From Nocardioides nitrophenolicus (GTDB lineage Bacteria; Actinomycetota; Actinomycetes; Propionibacteriales; Nocardioidaceae), in assembly GCF_016907515.1 (NCBI RefSeq), contig NZ_JAFBBY010000001.1, positions 1,736,001-1,800,000 of the forward strand: DNA of 64,000 nt, written 5' to 3'. Made by a program: the position numbers and the translations under genes. Shown piece by piece: positions 9,586 to 20,526 of this stretch (positions are counted from its first letter, which is position 1; each line of letters begins with the position of its first letter). Below the pieces are notes generated by a model that was given only the letters and a program-made list of their open reading frames with translations, did no database searches and had not been told where the DNA came from.

Positions 9586-10194
9586 TTGAAGAAGGTCGAA
9601 GGAATGGGCCGGACCCGTCTGGGTCGGTTCGCGGCTGTCACGGTGCCGGCGACCCTGCTGACCGCAGGGCTCGGTGTCGCGATGCTGCAGGGAATGGTCG
9701 GCGCCGTGCTGTCGTCGGCCGACGGTTTCACGCTCAACAGTGACCGGATCACCAGCGACGGACTCAAGGCGCGCACCGGCGCGGCCAATGTCGCCGGCGG
9801 CAACCAGGCCACGATCTACGCGGAGACCGGGGCGAACACCAACGCGAGCGGCATCGAGGTCATCACGCCCGACGTGACGATCCCGCTGCTCAACCTGCCG
9901 GCGCACCTCGAGGTGACCTCGACGGACACCACGATCGGACTGGGATCGGTCGGGCTCAACGCCAAGACCCTGACCACCCCCGACGGCGCCACGCTCGGCA
10001 CCACCACCATCGGTGTCGCGCAGTCCGAGGCGGGATTCGCCAACACCGCGACAGACAGCGGGTACGTCGCCGACGCCTTCGCGCTGACGAGCTCCTCGGC
10101 GGACCTGCCGAACGTCAACGCCAAGGCCTACGCGATCACGCTGGAGAGCCTCGCACTCGACAACCTGTCGCTCTCGGTCAAGCTCGGCAACTGA
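9586..10194 (+). CDS. DUF6230-like secreted protein (first of operon)
   Basis: The product has 202 residues. A Lys/Arg-rich N-terminus and hydrophobic stretch (about 14-38, FAAVTVPATLLTAGLGVAML) form an export signal or anchor. The mature part is rich in Thr, Asn and Gly and probably beta-structured, with VNAKAYAITLESLALDNLSL near the end. It resembles actinobacterial DUF6230 proteins, whose role is unknown. The TTG start is chosen because GGAGG lies 5 bases upstream; the ATG at 9604 is the alternative. It heads a six-gene operon alternating secreted and membrane proteins. Confidence 0.7.
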   Translation: MKKVEGMGRTRLGRFAAVTVPATLLTAGLGVAMLQGMVGAVLSSADGFTLNSDRITSDGLKARTGAANVAGGNQATIYAETGANTNASGIEVITPDVTIPLLNLPAHLEVTSTDTTIGLGSVGLNAKTLTTPDGATLGTTTIGVAQSEAGFANTATDSGYVADAFALTSSSADLPNVNAKAYAITLESLALDNLSLSVKLGN

Positions 10195-10336
10195 GCCAGG
10201 CCGACCCCGCGACGGCGGGCGGGACGGGCCACTCGCCCGGCCGCCGTCGCCCGGCCTGATCTCAGGCCCAGCACACCCTCGTGGGGCGCGCGGCCGCGTG
10301 CCCCACGAGGTTCGACCTCTCCCGTTGGGAACTCGC

Positions 10337-10816
10337 ATGACTGACACCACCGTCTCCGGCCCGGCGAGCCCGGTCCGCACCTCGCGGCCGGCCGCACTCC
10401 GGCACGCCTTCGCCCGCTTCCGTCGTACCCGCCCGTTCTGGGGTGCGCTCGTGCTCGCCCTGGGCGCCTACTTCATCGCGCGGCCGCTCCTCGGCGGCAC
10501 CTTCGCGTTCTACACGACCGTCGGCATCCGCAGCATCACGCCGCTGCTGCTCGCCGGCGGCATGCTCGCCGCGGCGGGGATCGCGGTCGTCGTACCCGCG
10601 CAACGGCACTTCCCCGCCCTGGTCGCCATGATGCTCGCGGTCGCGTCGCTGCCGCTGGCCAACCTCGGCGGCTGGCTGGTCGGCATGGTCCTCGGCATCA
10701 CCGGCGCCGGGCTGGTCTTCGCCTGGACGCCGTACTCCGACAAGCAGCTCGCCCGCTTCGCCGCCAAGGACGCGCTGCGCGCCGAGCGGCGCGCGGCCCG
10801 ACGGGCGGCGCGATGA
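10337..10816 (+). CDS. DUF6114 membrane protein (copy 1)
   Basis: The product has 159 residues. The motif FARFRRTRPFWGALVLALGAYF near residue 30 leads into about four transmembrane helices (roughly 35-55, 60-85, 90-115 and 115-135), ending in a basic Arg-rich tail. This is the DUF6114 pattern. DUF6114 genes commonly neighbour DUF6230 genes in actinobacteria, and here the stop overlaps the next DUF6230-like start by 4 bp. The membrane protein may anchor or export its partner, but that is inference. Confidence 0.78.
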   Translation: MTDTTVSGPASPVRTSRPAALRHAFARFRRTRPFWGALVLALGAYFIARPLLGGTFAFYTTVGIRSITPLLLAGGMLAAAGIAVVVPAQRHFPALVAMMLAVASLPLANLGGWLVGMVLGITGAGLVFAWTPYSDKQLARFAAKDALRAERRAARRAAR

Positions 10817-11553
10817 CCGAGGTCCGCCTCGGCACCCGCCGGCGGGCGCTGGTGCCGCTCGCCGGCGGGCTGGTCGCGCTCGTGGCGCTGTTCCAGCTGG
10901 TCAGCAGCAATGTGCTGGCGGTGAACTTCACCACCGCCAACCAGGAGTTCAAGCTCTACTCCAACTACCTCCAGGGCGCGCAGGCCGCCGGCTTCCTGTC
11001 CACCAACGACACCTCGACCGGGCAGGACAACGGCGTCGCGGAGCTCGGCATCCGCTCCGCGAAGCTCGCCGGACTGTGCGCGATCGCCTACGAGACCGTG
11101 CCGGTGGTGGGCGAGGTCTCGCTGATGATCCTGGCCGGCGTACCGGTGAAGAGCTCGTTCGCGAACGGCAGCAACACCACCACCGACGGAGCCGGCAACG
11201 CGCTGACCTTCGACGGCAACGGGCTGCTGACCGGCGGCAACCACATCACCGCCAGCAACCTGTTCGTGAACTCCCGCTCGCTCAACGGCTTCGGCAACCT
11301 GATCAGCGGCATGAACCTCGGCCAGAGCGCCGACACCGTCGACGACACCGCGGGCATCGCCTGGCCCGCCGGGCAGAGCCCGCCCGACGCCGGCGACTTC
11401 GGCCTCACCGTCGACCGGCTCAACGTCGGAGGCCTCGGCGGCGACACGTACGGCATCAACCTGCAGGGAGCGATCACCTTGCCGAACCTCAAGATCAAGG
11501 TCGTGCCCGGCCACAAGACGCAGGCCGACTGCCCGACCCAGGCGGCCGGCTGA
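10813..11553 (+). CDS. DUF6230-like secreted protein (second)
   Basis: The 246-residue product has a basic start (MTEVRLGTRRR), a hydrophobic signal or anchor (about 12-34, LVPLAGGLVALVALFQLVSS) and an extracellular Thr/Asn/Gly-rich domain with GAITLPNLKIKV close to the C-terminus. The same ending recurs in the sixth gene of the operon (NITLPNLRIQV), which supports paralogy. Two Cys are present (about residues 93 and 241). Starts overlap with both neighbours, so translation is probably coupled. Function is unknown. Confidence 0.78.
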   Translation: MTEVRLGTRRRALVPLAGGLVALVALFQLVSSNVLAVNFTTANQEFKLYSNYLQGAQAAGFLSTNDTSTGQDNGVAELGIRSAKLAGLCAIAYETVPVVGEVSLMILAGVPVKSSFANGSNTTTDGAGNALTFDGNGLLTGGNHITASNLFVNSRSLNGFGNLISGMNLGQSADTVDDTAGIAWPAGQSPPDAGDFGLTVDRLNVGGLGGDTYGINLQGAITLPNLKIKVVPGHKTQADCPTQAAG

Positions 11554-11972
11554 TGGCCGCGCAGGTACGACGGCGGCTCGGCGCCGTGCGGACGGCCTTC
11601 CGCGGGTTCCGGCGTACCCGTCCGTTCTGGGGCGGACTGTGGTGCATCCTCGCCGGGGCGTGGATCGTCCGCTCGATGTTCTTCTCGTTCCTGCTCGCGG
11701 TGAGCGGCGGGTGGAGCTACTCGGCCGGCTACATCCTCGGCGGCGGCCTGGTCGTGTTCGGCCTGGTCGCCTGGTTCGCGCCGCACTACCGCGGACTCGT
11801 CGGCCTGCTCGCGGTCGGGCTCGCCCTGGCGGCGTTCGTGGCCGCCAACCTCGGCGGCTACCTCGTCGGCTCGGTACTCGGGATCCTCGGGGGCTCGATG
11901 GTGTGGGCCTGGGGCGAGAAGGCGCCCCGGCGCGTGCGCGGCGGGCGCCGGCGGTCCGTCCCGGTCTCGTGA
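11553..11972 (+). CDS. DUF6114 membrane protein (copy 2)
   Basis: This 139-residue paralogue of the gene at 10337 carries FRGFRRTRPFWGGLWCILAGAW at the start of its membrane part and a similar set of about four helices, ending in a basic tail. The ATG shares its A with the preceding TGA stop. The repeated RRTRPFWG motif is the clearest family mark. As with copy 1, it presumably sits in the cell membrane beside a secreted partner, and its reaction or cargo is unknown. Confidence 0.78.
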   Translation: MAAQVRRRLGAVRTAFRGFRRTRPFWGGLWCILAGAWIVRSMFFSFLLAVSGGWSYSAGYILGGGLVVFGLVAWFAPHYRGLVGLLAVGLALAAFVAANLGGYLVGSVLGILGGSMVWAWGEKAPRRVRGGRRRSVPVS

Positions 11973-12904
11973 GGAAGCACGGCGCGGCGCCGTCGCTCGT
12001 CCGGCAGCGCGCGCTCGTGCTCGGCGCGGTGCTGGCACTGGCCGCCGCCGTCGTCCTGCTCCCCCGGGCCGGCGACCGCGCGCTCGGGCAGGCGCAGAGC
12101 GGCGCCTACCAGCCCTTCGCGTGCGACCAGCCGGGGAGCGCCAACCCGCAGCAGCGGCGCCAGGAGGTCCAGCTCGACAACGGGTCCGGCGACTTCAACG
12201 CCGCCGGACGGACCTACCCGTGCCTGGCCGGTGTGCGCTGGCACCTGCAGTCCGGCAGTGTCGCCACCTCGAACCCGGACGCGGCGATCGGGCAGATCCG
12301 CACGGCGTACGGACGGAAGTTCCCCAGCACCGTCTACTACGCGGCGGCGGGCTCGCGCACCGACCTCTACCAGGTGGCGTTCAGCGGGCTGCAGTTCTGC
12401 ACCGGCGACACCACGCCGGTCGGCGCCTGCCCGGCGAACGGCACCACCGACATCCAGCTGTACGCCGACACCGGGGACGCCCCGCAGCCCAAGCCGGCGG
12501 CGCCGTACCGACTCACCATCGACCCGGACCAGGCGATCACCATCGGCGGCGCGGGCGTGTGGACCGAGGTGCTGGCGACCGGGGACAGCTCGTTCACGGT
12601 CCCGGTGGCGCAGCTGCCGACGGCGACCCAGGCGGCCTGCGTCCTGGTGGGCGGCACCGCGCGCGGCGGCTTCCTCGGCTTCGGCGGCACCTGCGAGCTC
12701 AGCGCCGCCGACTTCTCCGGCGGCCTGGCGCAGTGGCTCGGCGGCGGCTCCAACTACACGCTGCTCGGCGTGAACCTGGACTTCTACTACCTGGTCACCC
12801 ACCGGCAGAACCCGAGCGACCCGTACACGCAGATCCCGGTCGACGGCTCCGGGAACCCGCTCAACTCGATCCAGCTCCCCAACACCACGATCACGGTGGG
12901 CTGA
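11969..12904 (+). CDS. Secreted protein of unknown function in DUF6230/DUF6114 operon
   Basis: The product has 311 residues, starting at a GTG that overlaps the previous stop (GTGA). A hydrophobic signal or anchor covers about 14-33 (LVLGAVLALAAAVVLLP). The mature domain contains several Cys and Trp residues and a Gly-rich stretch FLGFGGTCELSAADFSGGLAQWLGGGSNY. It ends with IQLPNTTITVG, echoing the LPNL ending of its operon mates. I do not recognise the family. It is unusually long for this operon and is sandwiched between clear DUF6114 and DUF6230-like genes, so it should be regarded as part of the same apparatus. Confidence 0.7.
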   Translation: MRKHGAAPSLVRQRALVLGAVLALAAAVVLLPRAGDRALGQAQSGAYQPFACDQPGSANPQQRRQEVQLDNGSGDFNAAGRTYPCLAGVRWHLQSGSVATSNPDAAIGQIRTAYGRKFPSTVYYAAAGSRTDLYQVAFSGLQFCTGDTTPVGACPANGTTDIQLYADTGDAPQPKPAAPYRLTIDPDQAITIGGAGVWTEVLATGDSSFTVPVAQLPTATQAACVLVGGTARGGFLGFGGTCELSAADFSGGLAQWLGGGSNYTLLGVNLDFYYLVTHRQNPSDPYTQIPVDGSGNPLNSIQLPNTTITVG

Positions 12905-13722
12905 TGGCCGACAGGTACGGAACCCGATGGGGTCGCGCGGCCGCGGCGGCCGGCACCACCCTGGGCGCGCTCGCCGCGCTCGCGACCCTCACCTGGCAGC
13001 AGGCCCTCGGCTTCGACGCGACGATCGTCATCCAGGGCGGCGACGCCACCTTCTCGTCCTCGCAGATCACGGCCGACGACGCGGCCTTCGGCATGGCTCC
13101 GGTGCGGCTGAGCGACGGGACCTGGAAGAACCTGCTGCGGGCGGGCTTCGCCCGGGCCGGCATGGACGGACTGTGCGTGTCGAAGACCGAGTCGGTCGGA
13201 CCGGTGAAGTACACCCTCAAGCTGACCTCGGGCGACGGCACCTCCGCGCTCGAGATCGGCGCCGCCGACGCCGGCTTCGACGTCACCACGCTGCGCGGCA
13301 CCGGCATCAACCTGCAGGGCAGCACCCAGATCGGGCAGGCCACGACGGACCTGACCACGGCGCCCGGCGCGGCGCCGTACGTCGCGAACCCGTTCGGCGT
13401 GCCGTCGACGTACGACGGGGGCTTCTTCGGCCCCGGCGGGTCCGGTCCGCAGGTCTACGGCGGCACCGCCAACGGCGGCCACGTCAACGGCCAGGGCTAC
13501 ACCGGCATCGACGCGACGCGCGGCACCCTGAGCGGCGTCTACGGGCGGCTGTGGCAGGCACAGGTGAGCGGCAACATCACCCTCCCGAACCTGCGGATCC
13601 AGGTGCTCGCCTTCAAGGACGCCACCGGCTTCAACGCCAACGGCACCCCGAACACCACCCCCGACGGCATCGACGACCGCTCCTGCTGGGCCGAGGCCCG
13701 CGCGGGCACCTTCCCCCGCTGA
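12904..13722 (+). CDS. DUF6230-like secreted protein (last of operon)
   Basis: This 272-residue protein has an N-terminal hydrophobic region (about 12-33, AAAAAGTTLGALAALATL) and a beta-rich exported domain with the paralogous ending NITLPNLRIQVLAF. Cys occur near residues 94 and 264. The ATG shares its A with the previous stop. The TGA stop is itself the first part of the family B repeat TGACCCGGCAG, so the array begins at the last base pairs of the gene. Function is unknown; membership in the six-gene operon is the best clue. Confidence 0.75.
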   Translation: MADRYGTRWGRAAAAAGTTLGALAALATLTWQQALGFDATIVIQGGDATFSSSQITADDAAFGMAPVRLSDGTWKNLLRAGFARAGMDGLCVSKTESVGPVKYTLKLTSGDGTSALEIGAADAGFDVTTLRGTGINLQGSTQIGQATTDLTTAPGAAPYVANPFGVPSTYDGGFFGPGGSGPQVYGGTANGGHVNGQGYTGIDATRGTLSGVYGRLWQAQVSGNITLPNLRIQVLAFKDATGFNANGTPNTTPDGIDDRSCWAEARAGTFPR

Positions 13723-14002
13723 CCCGGCAGAAACTGGCTCTCGTAGGGCGCCGACCCGGCAGAAACTGGCTCTCGTAGGGCGCCGACCCGGCAGAAACTG
13801 GCTCTCGTAGGGCGCCGACCCGTCAGAAACTGGCTCGAAAAAGTCGCCCACCCGGCAGAAAGCTCAGCCCGGCTCGACGATTCCGGAACCACTTTCTGCC
13901 GGGTCGAGGCAGATCCGGAGCTACTTTCTGCCGGGTCGGCGGAAATCCCGAGCTACCTTCTGCCGGGTCGGCGGAAAACCCGAGCCAGTTTCTGCCGGGT
14001 CA
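13721..14002. repeat. Family B 32-bp-period array with opposed arms (array 2)
   Basis: Five direct copies have ACCCGGCAG (one with ACCCGTCAG) at 13722, 13754, 13786, 13818 and 13850. Four inverted copies have GGGT at 13901, 13933, 13965 and 13997. All steps are exactly 32 bp. The array spans the whole convergent spacer. The stop codons of the operon gene (13720-13722) and hspR (14000-14002) both lie in the repeat sequence TGACCCGGCAG. It is not CRISPR-like because the intervening sequence is also repeated and the arms face each other. Confidence 0.92.
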
Positions 14003-14430
14003 GGGGTTCCGGCGCCAGACGACGACGGACTGACCGACGGCGGAGGTCGGCAGGGCGGGCAGGTTGCTCCGCGGTACGACGGGCCGCGCGGCCGACGCCT
14101 GGCGCAGCGCCTCGCGGGTCGCCTCGAGCTCGGCGACCAGCTCGGCGTTGCGGGCGCGCAGGGCGGTGACGGCGTTCTCGAGGTCGAGGATCCGCTTGAC
14201 GCCCTCGATGCCGATGCCGGACGCGGTGAGCTGCGCGATCTCGCGCAGCCGCTCGATGTCGCGGTAGGAGTAGCGCCGACCGCCGCCACCGGTGCGGCCG
14301 GGGGTGATCAGCCCGACCCGCTCGTAGGTCCGCAGCGTCTGCGGGTGCAGGCCGCTGAGCTGGGCCGCGACGCTGATGACGTAGACGGCCTCCTCCTCGC
14401 CGGGAGGACCCTGCGGCGGTCGGGCGGCCA

Positions 14431-14431
<1 letters not shown>
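14000..14431 (-). CDS. hspR: Heat-shock repressor HspR (MerR family)
   Basis: The product has 143 residues. The MerR-type helix-turn-helix is VYVISVAAQLSGLHPQTLRTYERVGL (about 16-42), followed by RRYSYRDIERLREI and a coiled-coil dimerisation region (about 85-120). HspR binds HAIR sites and uses DnaK as co-repressor, so the operon senses free DnaK. The start overlaps the dnaJ stop (ATGA). HAIR sites upstream of dnaK and clpB in this window complete the regulon. Confidence 0.95.
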
Positions 14432-15624
<1,193 letters not shown>

Positions 15625-15660
15625 CGCGCACCTCCCTCCTCGTCGTTGTCGTGTCTGTCA

Positions 15661-16229
15661 TCAAGCGGGGTCGACCACCAGCACCTGTGCCGCGCGGACC
15701 ACCCGGTCGCCGATCTTGTAGCCGGCCTTGGCGATCACCTTGCACGTGGTCACCTCGACCTCGGCGTCGGTGCCGATGTGGGACAGCGCCTCGTGGATGG
15801 TGGGATCGAACGCGTCGCCGACCTCACCGAACTTCACCAGGCCCAGCCCGGCGACCACGCGCTCGAGCTGCTCGGCCGTGGCCTTGAAGCCGCCCTCGAG
15901 CGGCTCGTGCTCGCGGGCCCGGTCGATCGTGTCGAGTACGTCGATGATCGGCGTGAGCGCGGCATAGGTCGCGTTCTCGCGTAGCAGCTCGCGATCGCGC
16001 TCGACGCGCCGCTTGTAGTTGAGGAACTCCGCCTGCAGGCGCTGCAGGTCGAGGGTCCGTTCCTCGAGCTCCATCTTGGTGACGGTCAGCTCGTCGGCCT
16101 CGGGCGTGGCCTCGGCCGGCTCGGCGGCCTCGGCCGCGGGGCTCTCGGCGGCCTCGGGCTGCTCGCCCTCGGGCGAGGGAGCCGCAGTCTCCTGCGACTC
16201 CCCCTCCTCCGGGTTGAGGTTGTCCTCGG

Positions 16230-16233
<4 letters not shown>
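15661..16233 (-). CDS. grpE: Nucleotide exchange factor GrpE
   Basis: The product has 190 residues. An acidic, Pro/Ala/Glu-rich N-terminal tail (about 1-55) precedes the long dimeric coiled coil (about 55-110, with [18 protein letters not shown]) and the beta-domain (about 130-190, [10 protein letters not shown]). GrpE exchanges ADP for ATP on DnaK. The GTG start overlaps the dnaK stop by 4 bp (GTGA), so translation is coupled. Confidence 0.96.
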
Positions 16234-18089
<1,856 letters not shown>

Positions 18090-18130
18090 GTGTGTTTCTC
18101 CTCCGTGCGTGAAGCTCTGGATGCAAGTTA

Positions 18131-18151
18131 GTTGAGCCGGATGGACTCAAG
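18131..18151. promoter_or_regulatory. HAIR operator (HspR site) of dnaK operon
   Basis: TTGAGC (18132-18137) and ACTCAA (18145-18150) are separated by 7 bases. The match to CTTGAGT-N7-ACTCAAG has one mismatch in the left arm. It lies about 42-62 bp upstream of the dnaK ATG. Confidence 0.9.
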
Positions 18152-18224
18152 TCTGACATAGGCTCCAACGGACCGGTCGGCGGGGTTGTTCCCGGGATCG
18201 GCGGTGAATCTCCCGGCGCCCTCG

Positions 18225-18890
18225 TCAGGCGCCGAGAACGACGTCCGCGAGCTCGCCGGCGTCGCTGACCTCGACCGTCGGCCGCGGCCCGTCGGGATCC
18301 ACCGCGTGGCCCGGGCGGGCCAGCCGGACCACGGCGATCCCCGCCTCCAGCGCGCCCCGCACGTCGCGCGCGGACGCCGCGACGTGGACCAGTCGCTCCG
18401 GCGCGACCGCGCTCGCGGCACGCTGGTAGATCTCGGGCGACGGCTTGAAGGCACCGAGCCGCTGCGAGGTCAGCAGCAGACCGGGGTCGACCAGCGCCGC
18501 CGCCCGGGTACGCCGCGCGAGGTGGTCGTCGACATTGGACAGCAGTCCCACGCGGGCCACGTCGGCGAGCCGGCGCAGGCCCTCGGTCACGTCCGGCCAC
18601 AGCGGCCAGTCGCCGACGGCGTCGTGCAGCCGGGCCAGGTCGTCGCCGGCACTGCGCGGATCGAGCCCGAGGTCGTCGTACGCGCGGCGCAGCGCCTCCC
18701 GCGACACCTCGGTGAACGTCGTGGGCGCACGCGCCTCCCGCTGGAGCGCCTTGTTGTGGCGGTCCCAGACGTCGTACAGCGCACCGCCGTCGAGACCCCA
18801 GCCGCGCTCGTCGGCGATCCGGCCGAGCACCGCCCCGGCGCCCGTGCGGGTGTCGGTCGCCGCGCTGAACAGGTCGAGGGTGACGATCAT
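18225..18890 (-). CDS. HAD superfamily hydrolase
   Basis: The product has 221 residues. The start VTLDLFSAATDTRTG provides the nucleophile Asp region, although the usual DxDGT motif is altered (DLFSAAT). Motif II appears as VGLLSNVDD and the conserved Lys region as LGAFKPSPEIY. HAD enzymes are typically phosphatases or dehalogenases; the substrate cannot be read here. It follows dnaK at a 130-bp distance on the same strand. It resembles the HAD gene at 57002-57670 in length and motifs. Confidence 0.8.
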   Translation of the reverse strand: MIVTLDLFSAATDTRTGAGAVLGRIADERGWGLDGGALYDVWDRHNKALQREARAPTTFTEVSREALRRAYDDLGLDPRSAGDDLARLHDAVGDWPLWPDVTEGLRRLADVARVGLLSNVDDHLARRTRAAALVDPGLLLTSQRLGAFKPSPEIYQRAASAVAPERLVHVAASARDVRGALEAGIAVVRLARPGHAVDPDGPRPTVEVSDAGELADVVLGA

Positions 18891-18913
18891 CGGGGCGCCG
18901 GGATCAGCCTGGC

Positions 18914-19522
18914 TCAGCCGACGGTGACGCTGATCTCGTTGCTGACCTTGCCGCTGTCGCGGTCGACGACGCGGAACCTGTTGACCCCGCTGACGCCGGT
19001 GAAGATGTAGCTGGAGAAGGTGCCGTTGGTGACGCCGACGCTGGCCGGGAAGTCGGCCCAGTCGCCGTTCTCGAAGCGCTGGACGAAGAGGATGGCGCCC
19101 TCGCCGCCGGGATAGACGCCGCTGAAGTAGATCCGCTCGCCGCTGGCGACCGTGGTCGCGAGGGCCTGGAGCGAGATCTCGCCGGCCCCGGCGCTCTCGC
19201 TGGTCGCCTCGGTGGTCGGCTCGTCGCCGGGCAGGTCGCTCTCGGCGTCGCCCGTGGCGGGTGGCTCCTCGGTGTCCTGGGTGTGCAGGGTGACCAGGGG
19301 GCCGGTGGCCTCGTCGGTCTCGACCGGCGTGGGCAGGTACATCGACTGGTGCACCGTGGCGTCCGCCGCGGAGTCGCCGCCGTCACCGCCGAGGCCGAGC
19401 ACCTTGGAGCCGACCAGGGCCACCAGGGCCAGCACCAGGCCGACGCCCAGCGCGACCGCGACCAGCGCCACCAGCCCGTTGAGCACGGGACGTTCGCCGG
19501 GGGGCTGCTGCTGGTCGCTCAC
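18914..19522 (-). CDS. Membrane-anchored protein with C-terminal Ig/Fn3-like domain
   Basis: The 202-residue product has one transmembrane helix (about 16-43, LVALVAVALGVGLVLALVALV), an acidic Thr/Glu/Pro-rich linker (about 60-110), and a C-terminal beta domain (about 115-202) with SGVYPGGEGAILFVQRFENGDW and SYIFTGVSGVNRFRVVD. This suggests an extracellular Ig-like fold tethered to the cell membrane. No catalytic residues are evident and I do not recognise the protein. It lies 23 bp from the HAD gene. Confidence 0.75.
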   Translation of the reverse strand: MSDQQQPPGERPVLNGLVALVAVALGVGLVLALVALVGSKVLGLGGDGGDSAADATVHQSMYLPTPVETDEATGPLVTLHTQDTEEPPATGDAESDLPGDEPTTEATSESAGAGEISLQALATTVASGERIYFSGVYPGGEGAILFVQRFENGDWADFPASVGVTNGTFSSYIFTGVSGVNRFRVVDRDSGKVSNEISVTVG

Positions 19523-19551
19523 CCCGCCATTCTCCAGACGGGGCGAAGAAA

Positions 19552-19983
19552 TCAGAAACCGCGCGTCCAGACGACCTGCTCGTGGAGCCGACGGGAGCGC
19601 CAGCCGGCCGGCGTACGGACGAAGGTGTGGCGGTACAGCCCGCCGACCTCCACCACGCGCTCTCCGCCCTTGCCGTCGTCGATGCGCATCGGGTTGTGGA
19701 AGTACGCCGCGACGGCGGCCTCGTTCCCGTCGTCGGCGAACGTGTAGGAGATCTGGCCGAGCATGTGGATCCGGTACGTCGAGAAGCCGGGCAGCGCCTC
19801 GGCGAGCCAGCCCTTGACCACCGGGAAGACGTCGGCGACGCCGCCGCTCTCGGTGTAGTCGATGTGGGCGGCGGGGGTGAACACGGTGTCGAGCCGATCG
19901 AAGTCGCCCTCGTCGACCGCGAGGGTGTAGCGGGTGATCGCGTCGGCGATCTCGGCCCGGTCGAGCAGCTGTTGCAGGTCCAC
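19552..19983 (-). CDS. SnoaL-like / nuclear transport factor 2 fold protein
   Basis: The product has 143 residues. It has the SnoaL_4-like pattern: LLDRAEIADAITRYTLAVDEGDFDRLDTVFTP then HMLGQISYTF and GLYRHTFVRTPAGWRSRRL at the end. Family members act as hydratases, isomerases or cyclases on polyketide or steroid-like substrates. The GTG start is chosen because the upstream in-frame sequence belongs to the Ddn-like gene, 10 bp away. Together with that gene it is divergent from the LLM gene, across a KstR-type operator. Confidence 0.8.
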   Translation of the reverse strand: MDLQQLLDRAEIADAITRYTLAVDEGDFDRLDTVFTPAAHIDYTESGGVADVFPVVKGWLAEALPGFSTYRIHMLGQISYTFADDGNEAAVAAYFHNPMRIDDGKGGERVVEVGGLYRHTFVRTPAGWRSRRLHEQVVWTRGF

Positions 19984-19993
19984 GGGCACTCCT

Positions 19994-20479
19994 TCAGCGG
20001 GGCTCGAGGACGACGACGGGGATCTCCCGTTCGGTCCAGGCCTGGTAGTTGTCGAAGTCGGCGTACAGGTCGACCAGGCGGGGCCACAGCGCGGCCCGCT
20101 CGTCGGGTCCGGCGACCCGGGCGCGCACGGCCCGGCTCCGCTCCCCCGGAACGGCGACGGTCGTGTCCGGCGACGCGACCAGGTTGTGGAACCACTGCGG
20201 GTTCCTGGGCAGTCCTCCCTGGGAGGCCACGACCACCAGGTCCGGCCCGTCGGCCAGGTAGAGCAGGGGCGTGGTGAACCGGGCGCCGCTCCTGCGCCCC
20301 ACGTGGTCGAGCAGGAGCACCGGCACCGGCTTGCGCCAGCCCGCACCGATCCGCCACTTCGCGCCGACCCGGCCGTTGGTGAGCCGGTAGACGAGGACGT
20401 TCGCCTTGGCGCCGTACTTGATGATCGTGGCGACGATCGGCTTGTCGAGGCCCTCGGGCTTCGGCTTGGTGGCTGCCAT
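19994..20479 (-). CDS. Ddn-like F420-dependent nitroreductase-family protein
   Basis: The product has 161 residues. The motif PVPVLLLDHVGRRSGARFTTPLLYL and the downstream LVVVASQGGLPRNPQWFHNL are typical of the deazaflavin (F420H2)-dependent Ddn/FDOR-A family. These are small split-barrel flavin-like proteins that reduce quinones or other acceptors. It is divergent from the LLM gene, sharing a 47-bp promoter spacer with a KstR-type palindrome. The substrate is not predictable from sequence. Confidence 0.85.
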   Translation of the reverse strand: MAATKPKPEGLDKPIVATIIKYGAKANVLVYRLTNGRVGAKWRIGAGWRKPVPVLLLDHVGRRSGARFTTPLLYLADGPDLVVVASQGGLPRNPQWFHNLVASPDTTVAVPGERSRAVRARVAGPDERAALWPRLVDLYADFDNYQAWTEREIPVVVLEPR

Positions 20480-20500
20480 GGGACGTACTCTGGCAGAAAT

Positions 20501-20516
20501 CTAGAACAGGTTCTAG
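20501..20516. promoter_or_regulatory. KstR-type operator between Ddn-like and LLM genes
   Basis: CTAGAACAGGTTCTAG is a palindrome containing TAGAACAGGTTCTA (20502-20515), which fits the mycobacterial KstR consensus TnnAACnnGTTnnA exactly. It abuts the LLM start and is 22 bp from the divergent ATG, so one TetR-type repressor could control both directions. Confidence 0.7.
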
Positions 20517-20526
20517 TGTGGCGTCC

